DNA from: Cyprinodon diabolis
Taxonomy: Eukaryota; Chordata; Actinopteri; Cyprinodontiformes; Cyprinodontidae
Direction: 5' to 3'
NCBI GenBank assembly: GCA_030533445.1
Contig: CM060081.1
Coordinates: 18,172,111 to 18,236,110 of the forward strand
DNA length: 64,000 nt
Part shown: piece after piece, positions 41,701-53,700 of the stretch
Position numbering within the stretch: position 1 is the first letter of the stretch
Layout: each line of letters opens with the position of its first letter
Translations under genes and position numbers: made by a program
The notes under the pieces: generated by a model
Databases searched by the model: none
Told to the model about the DNA's origin: nothing
The model's input: the letters and a program-made list of their open reading frames with translations, nothing else

Positions 41701-44700
41701 CCTTTACTTGCCAAAACCTGCTTAGTGTAACATTACCCCTCCTTTCTTCAAGAGGATTAAATTATGGTTCATTTCAACCTGAACCCAAGCTTTAAGTACC
41801 TTTTTAAACTCTATGTAATCCAGGCTTTTTGCCATAGCGTCTGTTGGCTCGCTTACAAATCCGAATTGCCCTGAAAGCACACAACCAGACCGCTCGCATA
41901 AATCTGGGTTTTTTTCTGTTGTTTTTCATTCAGGCAACAATGGCCTCTCTGTCTTCAAAGGGGGCCATGCAACCAATTGTTGTGCAAAACAGGAAAATGT
42001 GAGAGATCTGCTGATGCATATTAAATTCACTAACAATCTTTAAAATTATTTTACAGAGCTAGATTTTTTTTAGAATTAATCTACATTTTAGGAATAAATA
42101 TAACGATACTTTTTCAAATTTCCCATCAATTATTTTGCAACATTTTAACTTGAAACTGTTTTGATAAATCAACAAAGGTAGAAAATGCAGAACCTTTCTG
42201 CAAGGATTCCTGTTATATAAACATGCAAATGTCTTATGGAACATATTTTTTTGATAGTCAAATCATTGCTCTAAATAAAACCTCCCTAATCTAATGTGCA
42301 CCCTTCAAACATTCAAATATAGCAACAGGCCAAAAAGGAAGATATTTTATTACAGTTAGGTGTACTGTACAGTTAACATAGTCAGTACTTGGTCGAGGCT
42401 CCTTTTACTACATCAGCGGGCCATGAAACGAGGGTGAACAGCCTGTAGTTATGCTGAGATGTTAAAAAATGCCATGTTACTCTACCAGTGGCCTTCAGCT
42501 AATGTACATTGCTTGCTTTAGTGGGACTTTTCCCATTAGTTCCAACATGCAGTTAAGGTCTGATCAGTTTGTTGGGAAATCCAGAACCGTGGTTTTATGG
42601 TCCCTAAATCAAGAATTTGTGCTTGCGGCAATGTGGGCAGGTGCCAAGTCCAGCTGGGAAATTAATTAGATATATCTATAAGCATGTCAGCAGCAAGCAG
42701 CATGGAATGCTTCAGAATTTACTTTAAATGGCTGCCTTGACGTTAAGCTTGATGAGACAAAGGGGGCAAACACCAGGAGATTGCATGGCTCAGAAAATTA
42801 TCTCCAACAATTTAGAAACTTCACACTGGAACATAAGCTACTTGGATTCTAGGTTTTGTTGATTTTCCTTTAGACTCTGGGACCTTGAACTTCAAAGAAG
42901 ATGCAAAGTTTACATTCATCGGAAAAGAGGATTATCCACTGAGTCACAATAGGAATAGGAACATGCCCTACAATTCTCTCAACGTTGTCGCTGTTGCTTG
43001 TGCATATTTTATGCCACTCTACCTTTCCACACAACTTAAAATTTCTTCACAGATCTGAAAACTTTCATTGCGTAGCTTATTCTCCTACTGGACGGGGCTG
43101 ATGACTGTATGGTGAACGACTCCAAAGTCAGTGATTGTCCTAAGGTTTGTGTAGGCCCCCCGACCTCTGGATTTAAAATTGTTTTTAAATCCATGTTATG
43201 GAGAAATCTAATTTTTTAAGAAAAAAAAATGAATTCAATGTCTAAAAATACAAAACATAAAAAAAAAAACCTCTGTTGATAATTTATCTACACAAAATGT
43301 TACTTATTTTGGTTGAACTGGTGACAGACAGTGCAATACAAAAATAAAATCAAAGTTAATTCATAAAGTTTGACAGAAGTATCCAAATGAAGCCTGTAAG
43401 AGGTGCCATTTTCTCAAGTAGTACCACAGAACCAACTGGAACTCCCGTGGCCTGTGGGTTGATTCCTTGTTGCTTTATTTCTATCAGCAAAGCATGAATG
43501 AGTTAAGGTTCTGCTTGGAATGTCAGGAGGCCTGAGGCTCTGGGCGTCACTCAACCAGGCAGCGTCGGCACTTATGTAACAGAAGTGATGCCAAGGCTTT
43601 TGTTTAGACCCAAGGAAGTCAGGTCTCATCAGGTAAGAGCAACATCCAAATCTGAGGGTATTATGCAAGATAGCCAGCAACATAACATGCTGTAAAAACC
43701 ACAAACCAGAACTCCCTCATAGATGGTTTTATGAGTGGCACACAAACATGCAGATAAAATATGCACAGATACCATGACGCATGCAACCATACACCCAGCA
43801 AAGCTGAAATAATTTAATTTCAACAGTGGCTCTCAGTCCTAAACCTCCCTCTGTGAGGCTCCCAAAGAGTAAGGGTTGCCTTGGTAACCTCTGAAGAGCT
43901 GCAGGGAAGTAATGATGTGTTTTTGCTGCACAGCTTGGACCTTTCCAAGAAGACCGGTGTTCATGCACCTTTGTGTTTCTCTGCCCTTTATTTCCCTTCA
44001 CAAAATCAAATGTATGCTCAAACATGTCAGGGTGCCAACTGCAGCTGGCTGCAAATGCCCCACAATGCCACCTAGATTTTAAAGGTGTGTGCCGCTACAT
44101 CTCTTGGTTCAGATTCTACACATAGCTCACAAACAGGAATGCTCTAAGTGGACACATTTAATTGAAAGACGCACACAAAACCGCTTAACCCCGTTTACAC
44201 TCCACACCCAGACTGAGCCTCCAGGTGGTTTACGTATACACTCTATGACCTCTTCTTACCTGGATGACCGTGTTTCCCCCCTCCAGCAGCGCGATGGCCA
44301 ACAAGATGCTCTCCTGGAAGATGCGATCACTGGTGGCATTCATAATGAGGTCAATCACCAGGTCAGAGGCGCCTTCTTTATCAAGGTGGCACTGCACCTC
44401 AGCCAGACTCAGCTCCCCTCGGCCGCCAATCCCAGAGCTCACAACTATGGTCAGACAAGGGGAACCAATTACTATCCTCAAAGCATGGTGAAAAGAATAG
44501 CAGCTTAGATAAACTTGTTTGACCCTCATGAAATATTATAAAATAAAAAGGTTTGAATTAAGTGTTTTAATCTTCTTAATCTTTTTCACATCTTATGTAA
44601 AAAAACATACATGTCAACATATCCTACTGGGGTTTTATGCACCAGAGAGGAGTGAAGAGCAAACCACAGAAAAACGCAGGAATATAAAACAAGCTTTTGT

Positions 44701-47700
44701 CCACACATAATCTGAAAAGTGGGGCATGGTTTTTATTAATCGGTCATGAGTCAATATTTTGAAGCACTACTTTATGCTGCAATTACAGCTGGTACCTTTT
44801 GGTCTTTTGACAGTGTTTAGGTAAGCATTGCAATAATTTAGATTTCCTTGCCCATTTATCTCTGAATAAAAGGAACAAGTTCAGTCATCTGATGGTAGCA
44901 AGTTTTTGCAAGTTTTCTGCAGTTTAAAAAATTTCTTCTCCCAGAATTTTCTTGCATTTCATATGAATAAGACAGCAACTCTCCCTATCCTTGCTGATGA
45001 GAAGCATCTCCAAAGCATGATGCTGCCATCATCGAGAATCATCCTGGGGATGGTGTGCATAGTAAAATACGGGGTGACAATAAACAGCGACACTTCAAAA
45101 TTAAAATGTAAAATTTAACAACTCACACATTATGTCAGTCAGACACCAAACAAAAATTCATCTACATTTGCCTTTCATCCATAGAGGGATTACAATTCTT
45201 GCTGCCATCCAACATATGCAGTAGTGATGACATAACAGCACCCATCAGAGCCATCTCTGGCTGGACAAGCAGCTGAATCAACAACATGTCCCGTTCTACA
45301 CGGAGCTTGGAACGCCGGTCTCTTGGCAACGACACGGCCAAAGTTGGGCCAAGGAGAGAGCTGGCATGCTCAGCGGCACAACAGCCGGGAGTAAGCTTGA
45401 ACGGGCGTAAGGTCACTGGTATGAATCTGATTCATAAGCACTAAATCAGGAATCTTTATGTGAAAATTATAATACGTAGTAGGTAGCATCACTTATAAAA
45501 TTAACTTTTTTTTTCTTTAGGTAAGCGAATATACCAAAGGGAGAATGGAATATCCGTTTCCATGCCTTTGCATTCAGTTTTATTTTCTATGGGCAACTAC
45601 TAAATGCTCATGAAGAAAATACGTGATCTTCATCAAAAGACTCGACCCACAATCTGTTCACTGCTACCCACTGGAAAGAGTCAGTGTTATCCGTTGTTTA
45701 CTTTTCTCTGCTAAATGTGAAACCAACTGTCATTTCCTACATGAAAGACATTTTAAATAATGATAATTAAAAAAAATAACATAATGTCTCAGGCAATGCC
45801 AGTTATAAAGCTTAAACAGACCAGAAGAGCAAAAATTCAACATAAGCTTTCATTGTGCAGAGGGTCTGATTCCACATTTCTGTCCCTTATCTATTGGCTT
45901 CTTGGTTATGGAGTTTCTAAAAGTGGAATTAAAATGAAAATTGTCTAAGATTTCACCTCTGCATTCATATTAACTGACAAGATCTTAATTCTACCTACAC
46001 AGACAAAGATAGACATCGTGCATTTTAATCAGAAAGCAATTGGAACATCTTGACTAATCTTCCGTTTCTGGTGAACTCTTTAGAAAGATTTCACATCTTT
46101 CACTTTTGCTAATCAAATTTCACATTAAAATGCCTACAAAAATCCCAAACCTTTGTAAAGAAAAATGGCAGCAGAACTGGAAGGCATAAACAACTTATCA
46201 GTTCTAGCTAAAATCCAAGGGCTTAATTGAAACCTTATTAGTTCCAGTCACATAGTTTATCAGATGTTCTTAGTGTATTTATCTCATGTGAGAAGGACTA
46301 ATCACCACTGTGTCATTCAACTCACGGGTAGGTGATTTTCCTTGAGCTCCAGCCGTGAGTGGACCATTGCTGTAGGATGTGAGGCTGTCTCTCCTCTGAC
46401 CAGATTTAACATTCCCGTAGTACCGGTTGACTAAAATCTGACGCAGAGCCTCACCCTGTTGGATTTAAGAGTGAAAAACATACAGTTTACCAAAGCAATT
46501 TATCTCCAGGCCAAGATACTGGAACATTGTGGCAACAAATGAGTGAAAAAATAACAGACACAATCTAAATGATGATAAGGCTGCGCAAAAGACACAAGAA
46601 ACAAAAATAAACAAATGGTAACGCACACAAAAATTTAAATCACATGTATTGTTTTTTTTCCGATGGATTGATTGATAGCAATTCTTTATATTATCAAAGT
46701 TCTGTTTCATACCTACTGACCACCAGAGGGTAGTGCTGACTGTTCCGGTTGCTCATGCGCAGCTCGAGTTATTGTACTATGAGTCACATCTGTGACTTGC
46801 TGGATTAACACTTTGTTCTCATGATTTCACACTTGTAAACAAACATTTCAAAGCCATTAAGATTGACCGTAACATATCATCTAATTTTTCTTTAAAAACT
46901 TACAGGAATATACATTAACACGCTAAAATTTCCTAAATAGTTCAACTTAATCTAACTGCATATTATGTCCAAATTACTTTCTATTCCAAACTGTTTACTT
47001 TAGAAAAGATCATTGTTTTAGCTAATTGACTCTTATGAAATACAGGACCTTCTCAAATTATCAGCATACTTCATTATTTTCCATAATGTAATGATAAAAC
47101 TTGAACATTCATATATTTATGATTAATTGCACTCTATATTTCCAGTCTTTCATTGTCTTAATACAGATGATTTTGGTATACAGCTCATGAAAACCCCAAA
47201 TTCCTATCTCACAAAATTAGCATATTTCATCCGGCCAATAAAAGAACAGTGTTCTTAATACAAAAAAAGTCAACCTTCTCCACAATCTTCCTCAGGTGGC
47301 GGTCAGCTCTTCTCGTTGTGCAGCTTTTTCTGCCACACTTTTTCCTTCCCACAGACTTCCCACTGAGGTGCCTTGATACAGCACTCTGGGAACAACCTAT
47401 TCGTTCAAAAATATCTTTCTGTGTCATGCCCTCTTACTTGAGGCTGTCAATGATGGCCTTCTGGACAGCAGTCAGGTCGGCAGTCTTACCCATGATTGGG
47501 GTCTTGAGTGATGAACCAGGCTGGGAGTTTTAAAGGCCTCAGGAATCTTTTGCAGGTGTTCAGAGTTAATTTGTTGATTCAGATGATTAGGTTCATAGCT
47601 CGTTTAGAGACCTTTTTCATGATATGCTAATTTTGTGAGATAGAAATTTGGAGTTTTCATGAGCTGTATGCCAAAATCATCCATTTTAAGACAATAAAAG

Positions 47701-50700
47701 ACTTGAAATATTTCAGTTAGTGTGCAATGAATCTAAAATATATGAATGTTCAAGTTTAATCATTACATGATGGAAAATAATGAACTTTACCACAATATGC
47801 TAATATTTTGAGAAGGACTGTATGAGATTAGATAATCAAACTAAAAATAATTCTAATGGACCTCCTACTAATCACTGCACTTGTATTTCCTTAAAGTAGT
47901 CAGGATGTGAAAAAAAGATGTGAAAAACAAGTTAAAGTTCTGGGCACATGGAAAAGTGACCTCAGTCCATTTCCAAAGTATTTAGTCCACCACCTTCTTT
48001 TGATGGATCAAACCATGCAAAATAGGCTAAGCTCAGGAGTTTTTAAAGGAGAAACACAGCTTTATTTTCTTGACATCTAAGAGTAAAGTTTAGAAGACTT
48101 GAATGGATAACTTATGAAGGCCTTAAAGTATCATAAAAAGTAAAATAGAGCTGATTGACTACAGATCTACACCATGTGGGTACCTAGAAAAGAGATGACC
48201 AACTTGATACCATAACACAAAAGAAAAATCTTAAATTACAGCCTTGCAGATCCGAGACTACCATGGGGTTGCTCCCACTTCCCTGGGTGACTACATGAAT
48301 TGCCCTTTGCTTGATTGGTGTAACTTTCAGCGGCATGGTTGGCGTTATTGAAGGATTCTTTCTAACACAGCCGCATATGTTGCAAAAACATTGAAGGGCA
48401 CAGGTGTTGTCCTCCTGCTGAGCTGCCTCACATGTCAGATTCAATAAAAGGGGTCAGGGAAGGGAGTGGGCGCCATGCTGTGGAAGCAGTGTGATTGTGA
48501 GGGGTTCGTAACAGTTAGTCAGCAGTCGCACAGCGAAAGGACAGTCTTGGACCAGACCACAGCAAAACACTTTACCTACCCTCCTTTGATCCTCCACTTG
48601 CTTCAGTGGCTGGTTGGGATCAAGCTCCTTAAAGGTGTTGTGAGTTAGCAGAAAGCATAGACAAAAAAAAAATGAAATAAAAGTTGGGAAAACTGGGGAA
48701 AATAAATTAAGAGAACAAAATAGGCCATTGATCCTGTGCAAATTAGTGACTTTACAAGCATGCAGGAAACAGGGTGCAGATTTGATCATGCAGTTAAGAG
48801 GGAAGTGGTTGTGTCAGGGAAGATGTGAGGTCGAGTCAAACTCATGCAAGGTTTCATGCGAGGGAGGACTGCTTTTCATTCTAAAACAAGCAGCACCTGC
48901 AATTTTTTTGACTTGGGAAAGCTCTTCAGAATCTCCTTCCCAGAACTTGATGTGGTCAATGTCACACTTCGGTCACTTTCTTGTAAGGCAAGTCCCTCAT
49001 TTAAAAACTGATAATGTAGCAAGGTCAACTTATTAAATGACAGAAAGCCAAGCTACCAGAGATGCTAAAAGACTGATCAGATAATAAAGTTACTCACAGA
49101 TACACTGCAGCACCAATCTGGCATGAAAAAAAAAAAAAACCTCATCCATGACTTAGAACCCCCCACCCCCCTCATTGCTGCACAATCTTACGGTTGTCAA
49201 GAAACTGGGGTTTGGTCAATAATTTAAGAGCTGGGTTTCACTGAGGCAGAATTGTATGGGTTGATAGAGGCATCAAGAGAGAAAATGTATGAGAATGGGA
49301 AGGGATCCTTTTCTGCTTAGATGAAGATATATAAGACACCAAGCACAAATACAATGGGAGAGATCCATATCATTGGGCAACATGGGTCTTTTGAACACAC
49401 CTCTGCAGCGACTTCAGGCTCAGGTGGAGGTGCCAGCTAATTGGAGATAAAAGGCTGATGTTAGTTAAGGCAATAATGAGTGGACTGCTTTGTGTTGCTT
49501 TTGCCCTCATTGCGTAAAACCCCTTCTTAAATAAAATAATATAAAACATCACCTGGTCCTATTATATATCTAAAAGTTTTGATTTATGTATGGAAATTCT
49601 ATAGTCGACTAACATGCACGACTCAACATCATTAATCTGCATGACAGACTTAAGGATGGAAGGCAACATTGCATGATTGTTTTTATGGCGAGACAACGTA
49701 TGAGAAGCAGCTAAACCTGGTGCAGCAAGAAAGCACAAGTTCTGTAAAAAAAAAAACAACAACAACATTTTGTCCCTTTAATAGAACCTTGTTATAGTAC
49801 AACACTGCATAGCACATTTAGTAGCCTCTGGTTCCCTTTTAACCTGCTACCCATCCTCAACGTGACACTGCAAATGTGACTAAAATGCAACGATATGCAC
49901 AAACTTTGCACCAATTAGTGCACAGATACATTTTACTACCATACAACATTTTAGACTGTTGGCACAAACAGTTCCATAGTTCTTTTATCAGAGTTGAATG
50001 ATTAGCTAGGGTTAGCAAAAATAACCCAAATGTAATAACCTCAAAGAATAACTATCCTAACGTTTAGGGAACATGTAGAAATGGGCTACAAATGTAATCT
50101 AATTTAAGTCAACATCTCAAAATAACAAAAAAGAAAGATACCACAGAAAAAAAGGAATTAAAATACCTTATGTTAAACCTTGTTGTGTTGTGATGATAGA
50201 ATTATCACATTTATTCAGATTATGAGAAATTATGACAATGAGATACATGGCCAAAAATCCCTGTACACTAAACTGCTCACCCTTAATCTCAAATGTATTC
50301 CACATTTTGACGTGCTGAAACATACCAGCAGAAAGCATGAGTTTGAGTTTTAATAAGTCCTCAATACATAATGCATCCAATATTCTAAACATACTGCGAT
50401 GGACTGGCGACCTGTCCAGGGTGTACCCCGCCTCTGAAAGGCTGGAGATAGGCACCGGCACCCCTCGCGACTCCAATTGGAACAAGTGTGTCAGATAACG
50501 GATGGATGGATGGATCCTAAACATACAGCTTAACAAAATAAAAATAAAAAATGATGGCTCCTCACATATTGATATGTTTCTGATGGCACCAATGCGTGAT
50601 CCCTGTGGATCAGTGTGGAAAAACATTGTGAGTGAGCAACAGCTCTTAACGGCGAATGTTTGCAAATATAAACAACTACAGATGCCCTGTGAATTAGACC

Positions 50701-53700
50701 ATAAATATCAACACAATCAAAAGATCGAGGAAAAAAATTACGGAGAGAAATTACTGTTCCTCTTGGACAGCATGGAAGATGGGTAAATGGGTAAATGGCA
50801 TGTACTTATATAGTGCCTTTATTGAATTTAGGAGACTTGACCAAAGCGCTTTACACTACATTCATTCACCCATTTACACACACACTCACACACTGAAGAG
50901 GCTTTGAAATGTTTATAATGGCTGTGCTTTCTACTTCCTCATGTAGTTTGGACCATAACAAGGACCATAAACTCTGAAGAAATTGTGACTTGCAGCAAAT
51001 TTTCCGCACGGATTGTATGTGCGTCAAGCATAACCCAATCTTTAATGTTCAACCCAATTCATTTCCATCGGTTTGAAATGAATATAAAGCTGTGTTATAC
51101 TGTATATCTCTTTCTTAAATTCACTGCAATGCCAACTCTGCCGTATTTTAAAATAATTTTAGATCGATAAGAAAAAATGCTTCTGGATTGTGTATTTCTA
51201 ATAAACGAATCAGTCGTTTAAAGATCTGTTCCTAAAAAGTGAGTCAGAGCTTTCCTTCCCTCATAATCTTTTTTTTTTTTTCTTTAAATAGATTTAGATA
51301 GAGTAGCAATGCCATGTTACAAATGGTATCACTGCGTTTTGAAGTGTATATATAAGGGAGTTTAATTTGGTTTAAAAGAGATGTACATGAGATACGATGT
51401 TATTAATTTAAACTGATTGTTTAAACACAGTTACATCTATCCCATGCTCTGGAAAAAGAGACTGAAAACTGCACAGAGAGAAAGCTTTGTAGCTTTGGGA
51501 TGCTTTGCATGAAAACTGCAATTTTTTTATGAAAAAAAAAATGATATTTGGAGTAATTTTAAGTTCTTTCACAGAAATGTGAACCTGCTAATGTCAGCAT
51601 CTATAGCTCAGAGATTTACAAAGTTGATAGAGGGAAAACGGCCAACAAATCCCTGACGGTGAATCTCTGCTATAATCAAACAGAGACAGAACTTTTGTCA
51701 GCCTTTCCAAAACTCTAAAGTAGGTAACCTGCTTTTATAGTTGTGAGGTGTTCAGTCAGAGAGATCAAAAACTGTCCACATATAGATGTATTAACTTGAC
51801 TGCGCATTGGGGCTGGGGATGTGGAAAAGTGAACACAGTCAAACTTGGGCATAAACATACATTTGAAACTCCGTCATGCCACTTTATGCTGATTAATTGT
51901 GCAACTGGACAGGAATTTCCCTGCTCAAAGCCTCCTTTAACATCAACAATTTCAACAGAAAATTCATGCATTATGCAAGAGACCGAAGGCACAGTTAGAA
52001 TCTGTCAGTATGATTAAGCTTAATAAGTTCTTTTTTAATGCGAATGCACGCATTGTTTGAGTAATCTGGCCTCATTTGCTATCCCAAAAACCCATCTGAA
52101 TCTCTTTTAGTTTCAAAAAACATGCGTCATCAATTTAACTTGACCTCCATAGCTTTTAGCATCACATCTGTTTGTCATGATTCCAACAAATCTCTAAAAT
52201 ATGTATAAAGTAGTAGGGAAAAAATTGTGACTCAAAAAATCTTGTGAAAAAGACCGCAAAAAATATAAAAAGACGCATTCACATTTTTAAAAGACCAAAT
52301 GGAGATTAATTTATCTCCTTTTTGAGACCTGGGAGCTTTAATTTAATTGATATGCAAAATAAATAAATAAATTACTCCTGCCATCTTCACGTACTGAGTG
52401 TCCATTCACCATAGAGAGTTGACACTTCTTACCTGGCCTTCATTGTTTCACAAATTACTGATAAGATTCAATTTCAGGGATAGAAAGGAGGGAAACCAAG
52501 TTAAAATATTATCGCCTCTTACTTCTGCTAAAGAGCTCAATTCAGGCCAAGACCTGAACAGCCTCAATTTAAGTAAGTTAGGACTAGGCTGGACAGAGCA
52601 AGGAAAAACCTAGAGCTCCCCCCATTGACTGACGGCAAGAACTGCAGTCTAAAACGTTCAGAATTGCCCTTAAGCATAAGAGTAAATGAAGAAAAAAGGA
52701 AACTTAGGGGTTAAGAAAATATTCTTGATTTCAATAATGAAAAACCGGCAAGAACACTGAGAAAACTGGAAGATTGGCAAGACTAAGACGGTGGGGGGGG
52801 GTGTGTACAACAAAAAAATGTTTAAAGCCTAATGATAAGAAATAAATGTGCTAGAGAGGTGGGGTTAAGACACACAAAACCATAAAAAAAGAAAAACCCT
52901 AAACCCATTTAAAACCTTTAAATGAAGCAGAAACAGAAGCATTCCTCCAGAAAAGAAGCAGGACACATCAAAAAATTCCCTGGCTAAGATGTTACCATGT
53001 TTTCATAAGTGAAAAATGACATCCAGCCTGGGGAAGAGGCACTTGGCCTCATTCCCGCTCACTCATCTAGACTGAATCTGCAAAATCTGGTGCATGGACT
53101 GGGCATGCAGCTAAAAGAGGCATGAGGCAGACTGTCAGGCAGTAGTGAAACTAACAGCTGCACTCGCTCCTGGGACCTTTGGCTTGTTGTTTAGGTTTGG
53201 GAGGGGCCTGCTTGTTTGTGTGTTTGCGAGGTGTATTTGGTCAGAAAACAGCATCAGGTTTAACACTTGGGTTACGTAACAGGTATAGTGGAAGTTTATC
53301 TTGCAGTCAGCATGGGGTTCAGGCTTGCAAGTGAATATCAGCCAGACCCCTGCATGCTGTTGCTAATTTGAGTTACCGTATCCACATGATTGAGTGGCAG
53401 AGAGCACGTACTGGGCTGTTGAGGCCAGGGTTAGGAGTACAATCTTAAGTTACTGCTTATGGCTTATGGGCAGAGTTGCCATAACAAGAGCTTTTGAGGG
53501 GGGGGGGGGGGGATTTCCAATACTTCAGCACCAAAAAGGAAAGGAAGGAAAACAAAACAGACCTAATAGAGAAACCAAGAAAATGCTTCTTCCTGCAAGT
53601 CTGGAAAGACTCTTTCCAATAAATTTGCTCCATTTCCTCACCTAACATGTTTGTTAAGTCCCTCATACTCAGCATTCTTTTGGCTGAGCAAGGTAAAACT

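Larger units (their letters stand above)
33972..44259 (-). other. Intron, 10.3 kb
   Basis: The longest complete intron in the window. It contains a gatat-rich repeat (34161-34460), a 28-base A run (35740-35767), a LINE relic (36070-36450) and a Tc1 relic (42382-43070). Between 36700 and 42300 I see nothing assignable. Confidence 0.65.
44445..46325 (-). other. Intron, 1.9 kb, between second PKA exon and next exon
   Basis: Carries a Tc1 remnant (44725-45065) and an unassigned 84-codon open frame (45162-45416), both listed separately. Confidence 0.7.
46456..48579 (-). other. Intron, 2.1 kb, downstream of SII segment C exon
   Basis: About a third is the Tc1-like element at 47041-47822. The rest shows nothing recognisable. 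Confidence 0.7.

Noticed and set aside
44089..44508. 139-codon plus-strand open frame
   Set aside because: It is the antisense shadow of the itpr1 exon at 44260-44444.
49842..49848. agCAGgt site as the SII B micro-exon
   Set aside because: It is upstream of segment A's second exon in the transcript, whereas B should lie between A and C; a seven-base match is expected by chance.
50168..50665. 165-codon minus-strand open frame
   Set aside because: It runs through the fish retroposon end at 50398-50517, so its length comes from reading the repeat backwards.
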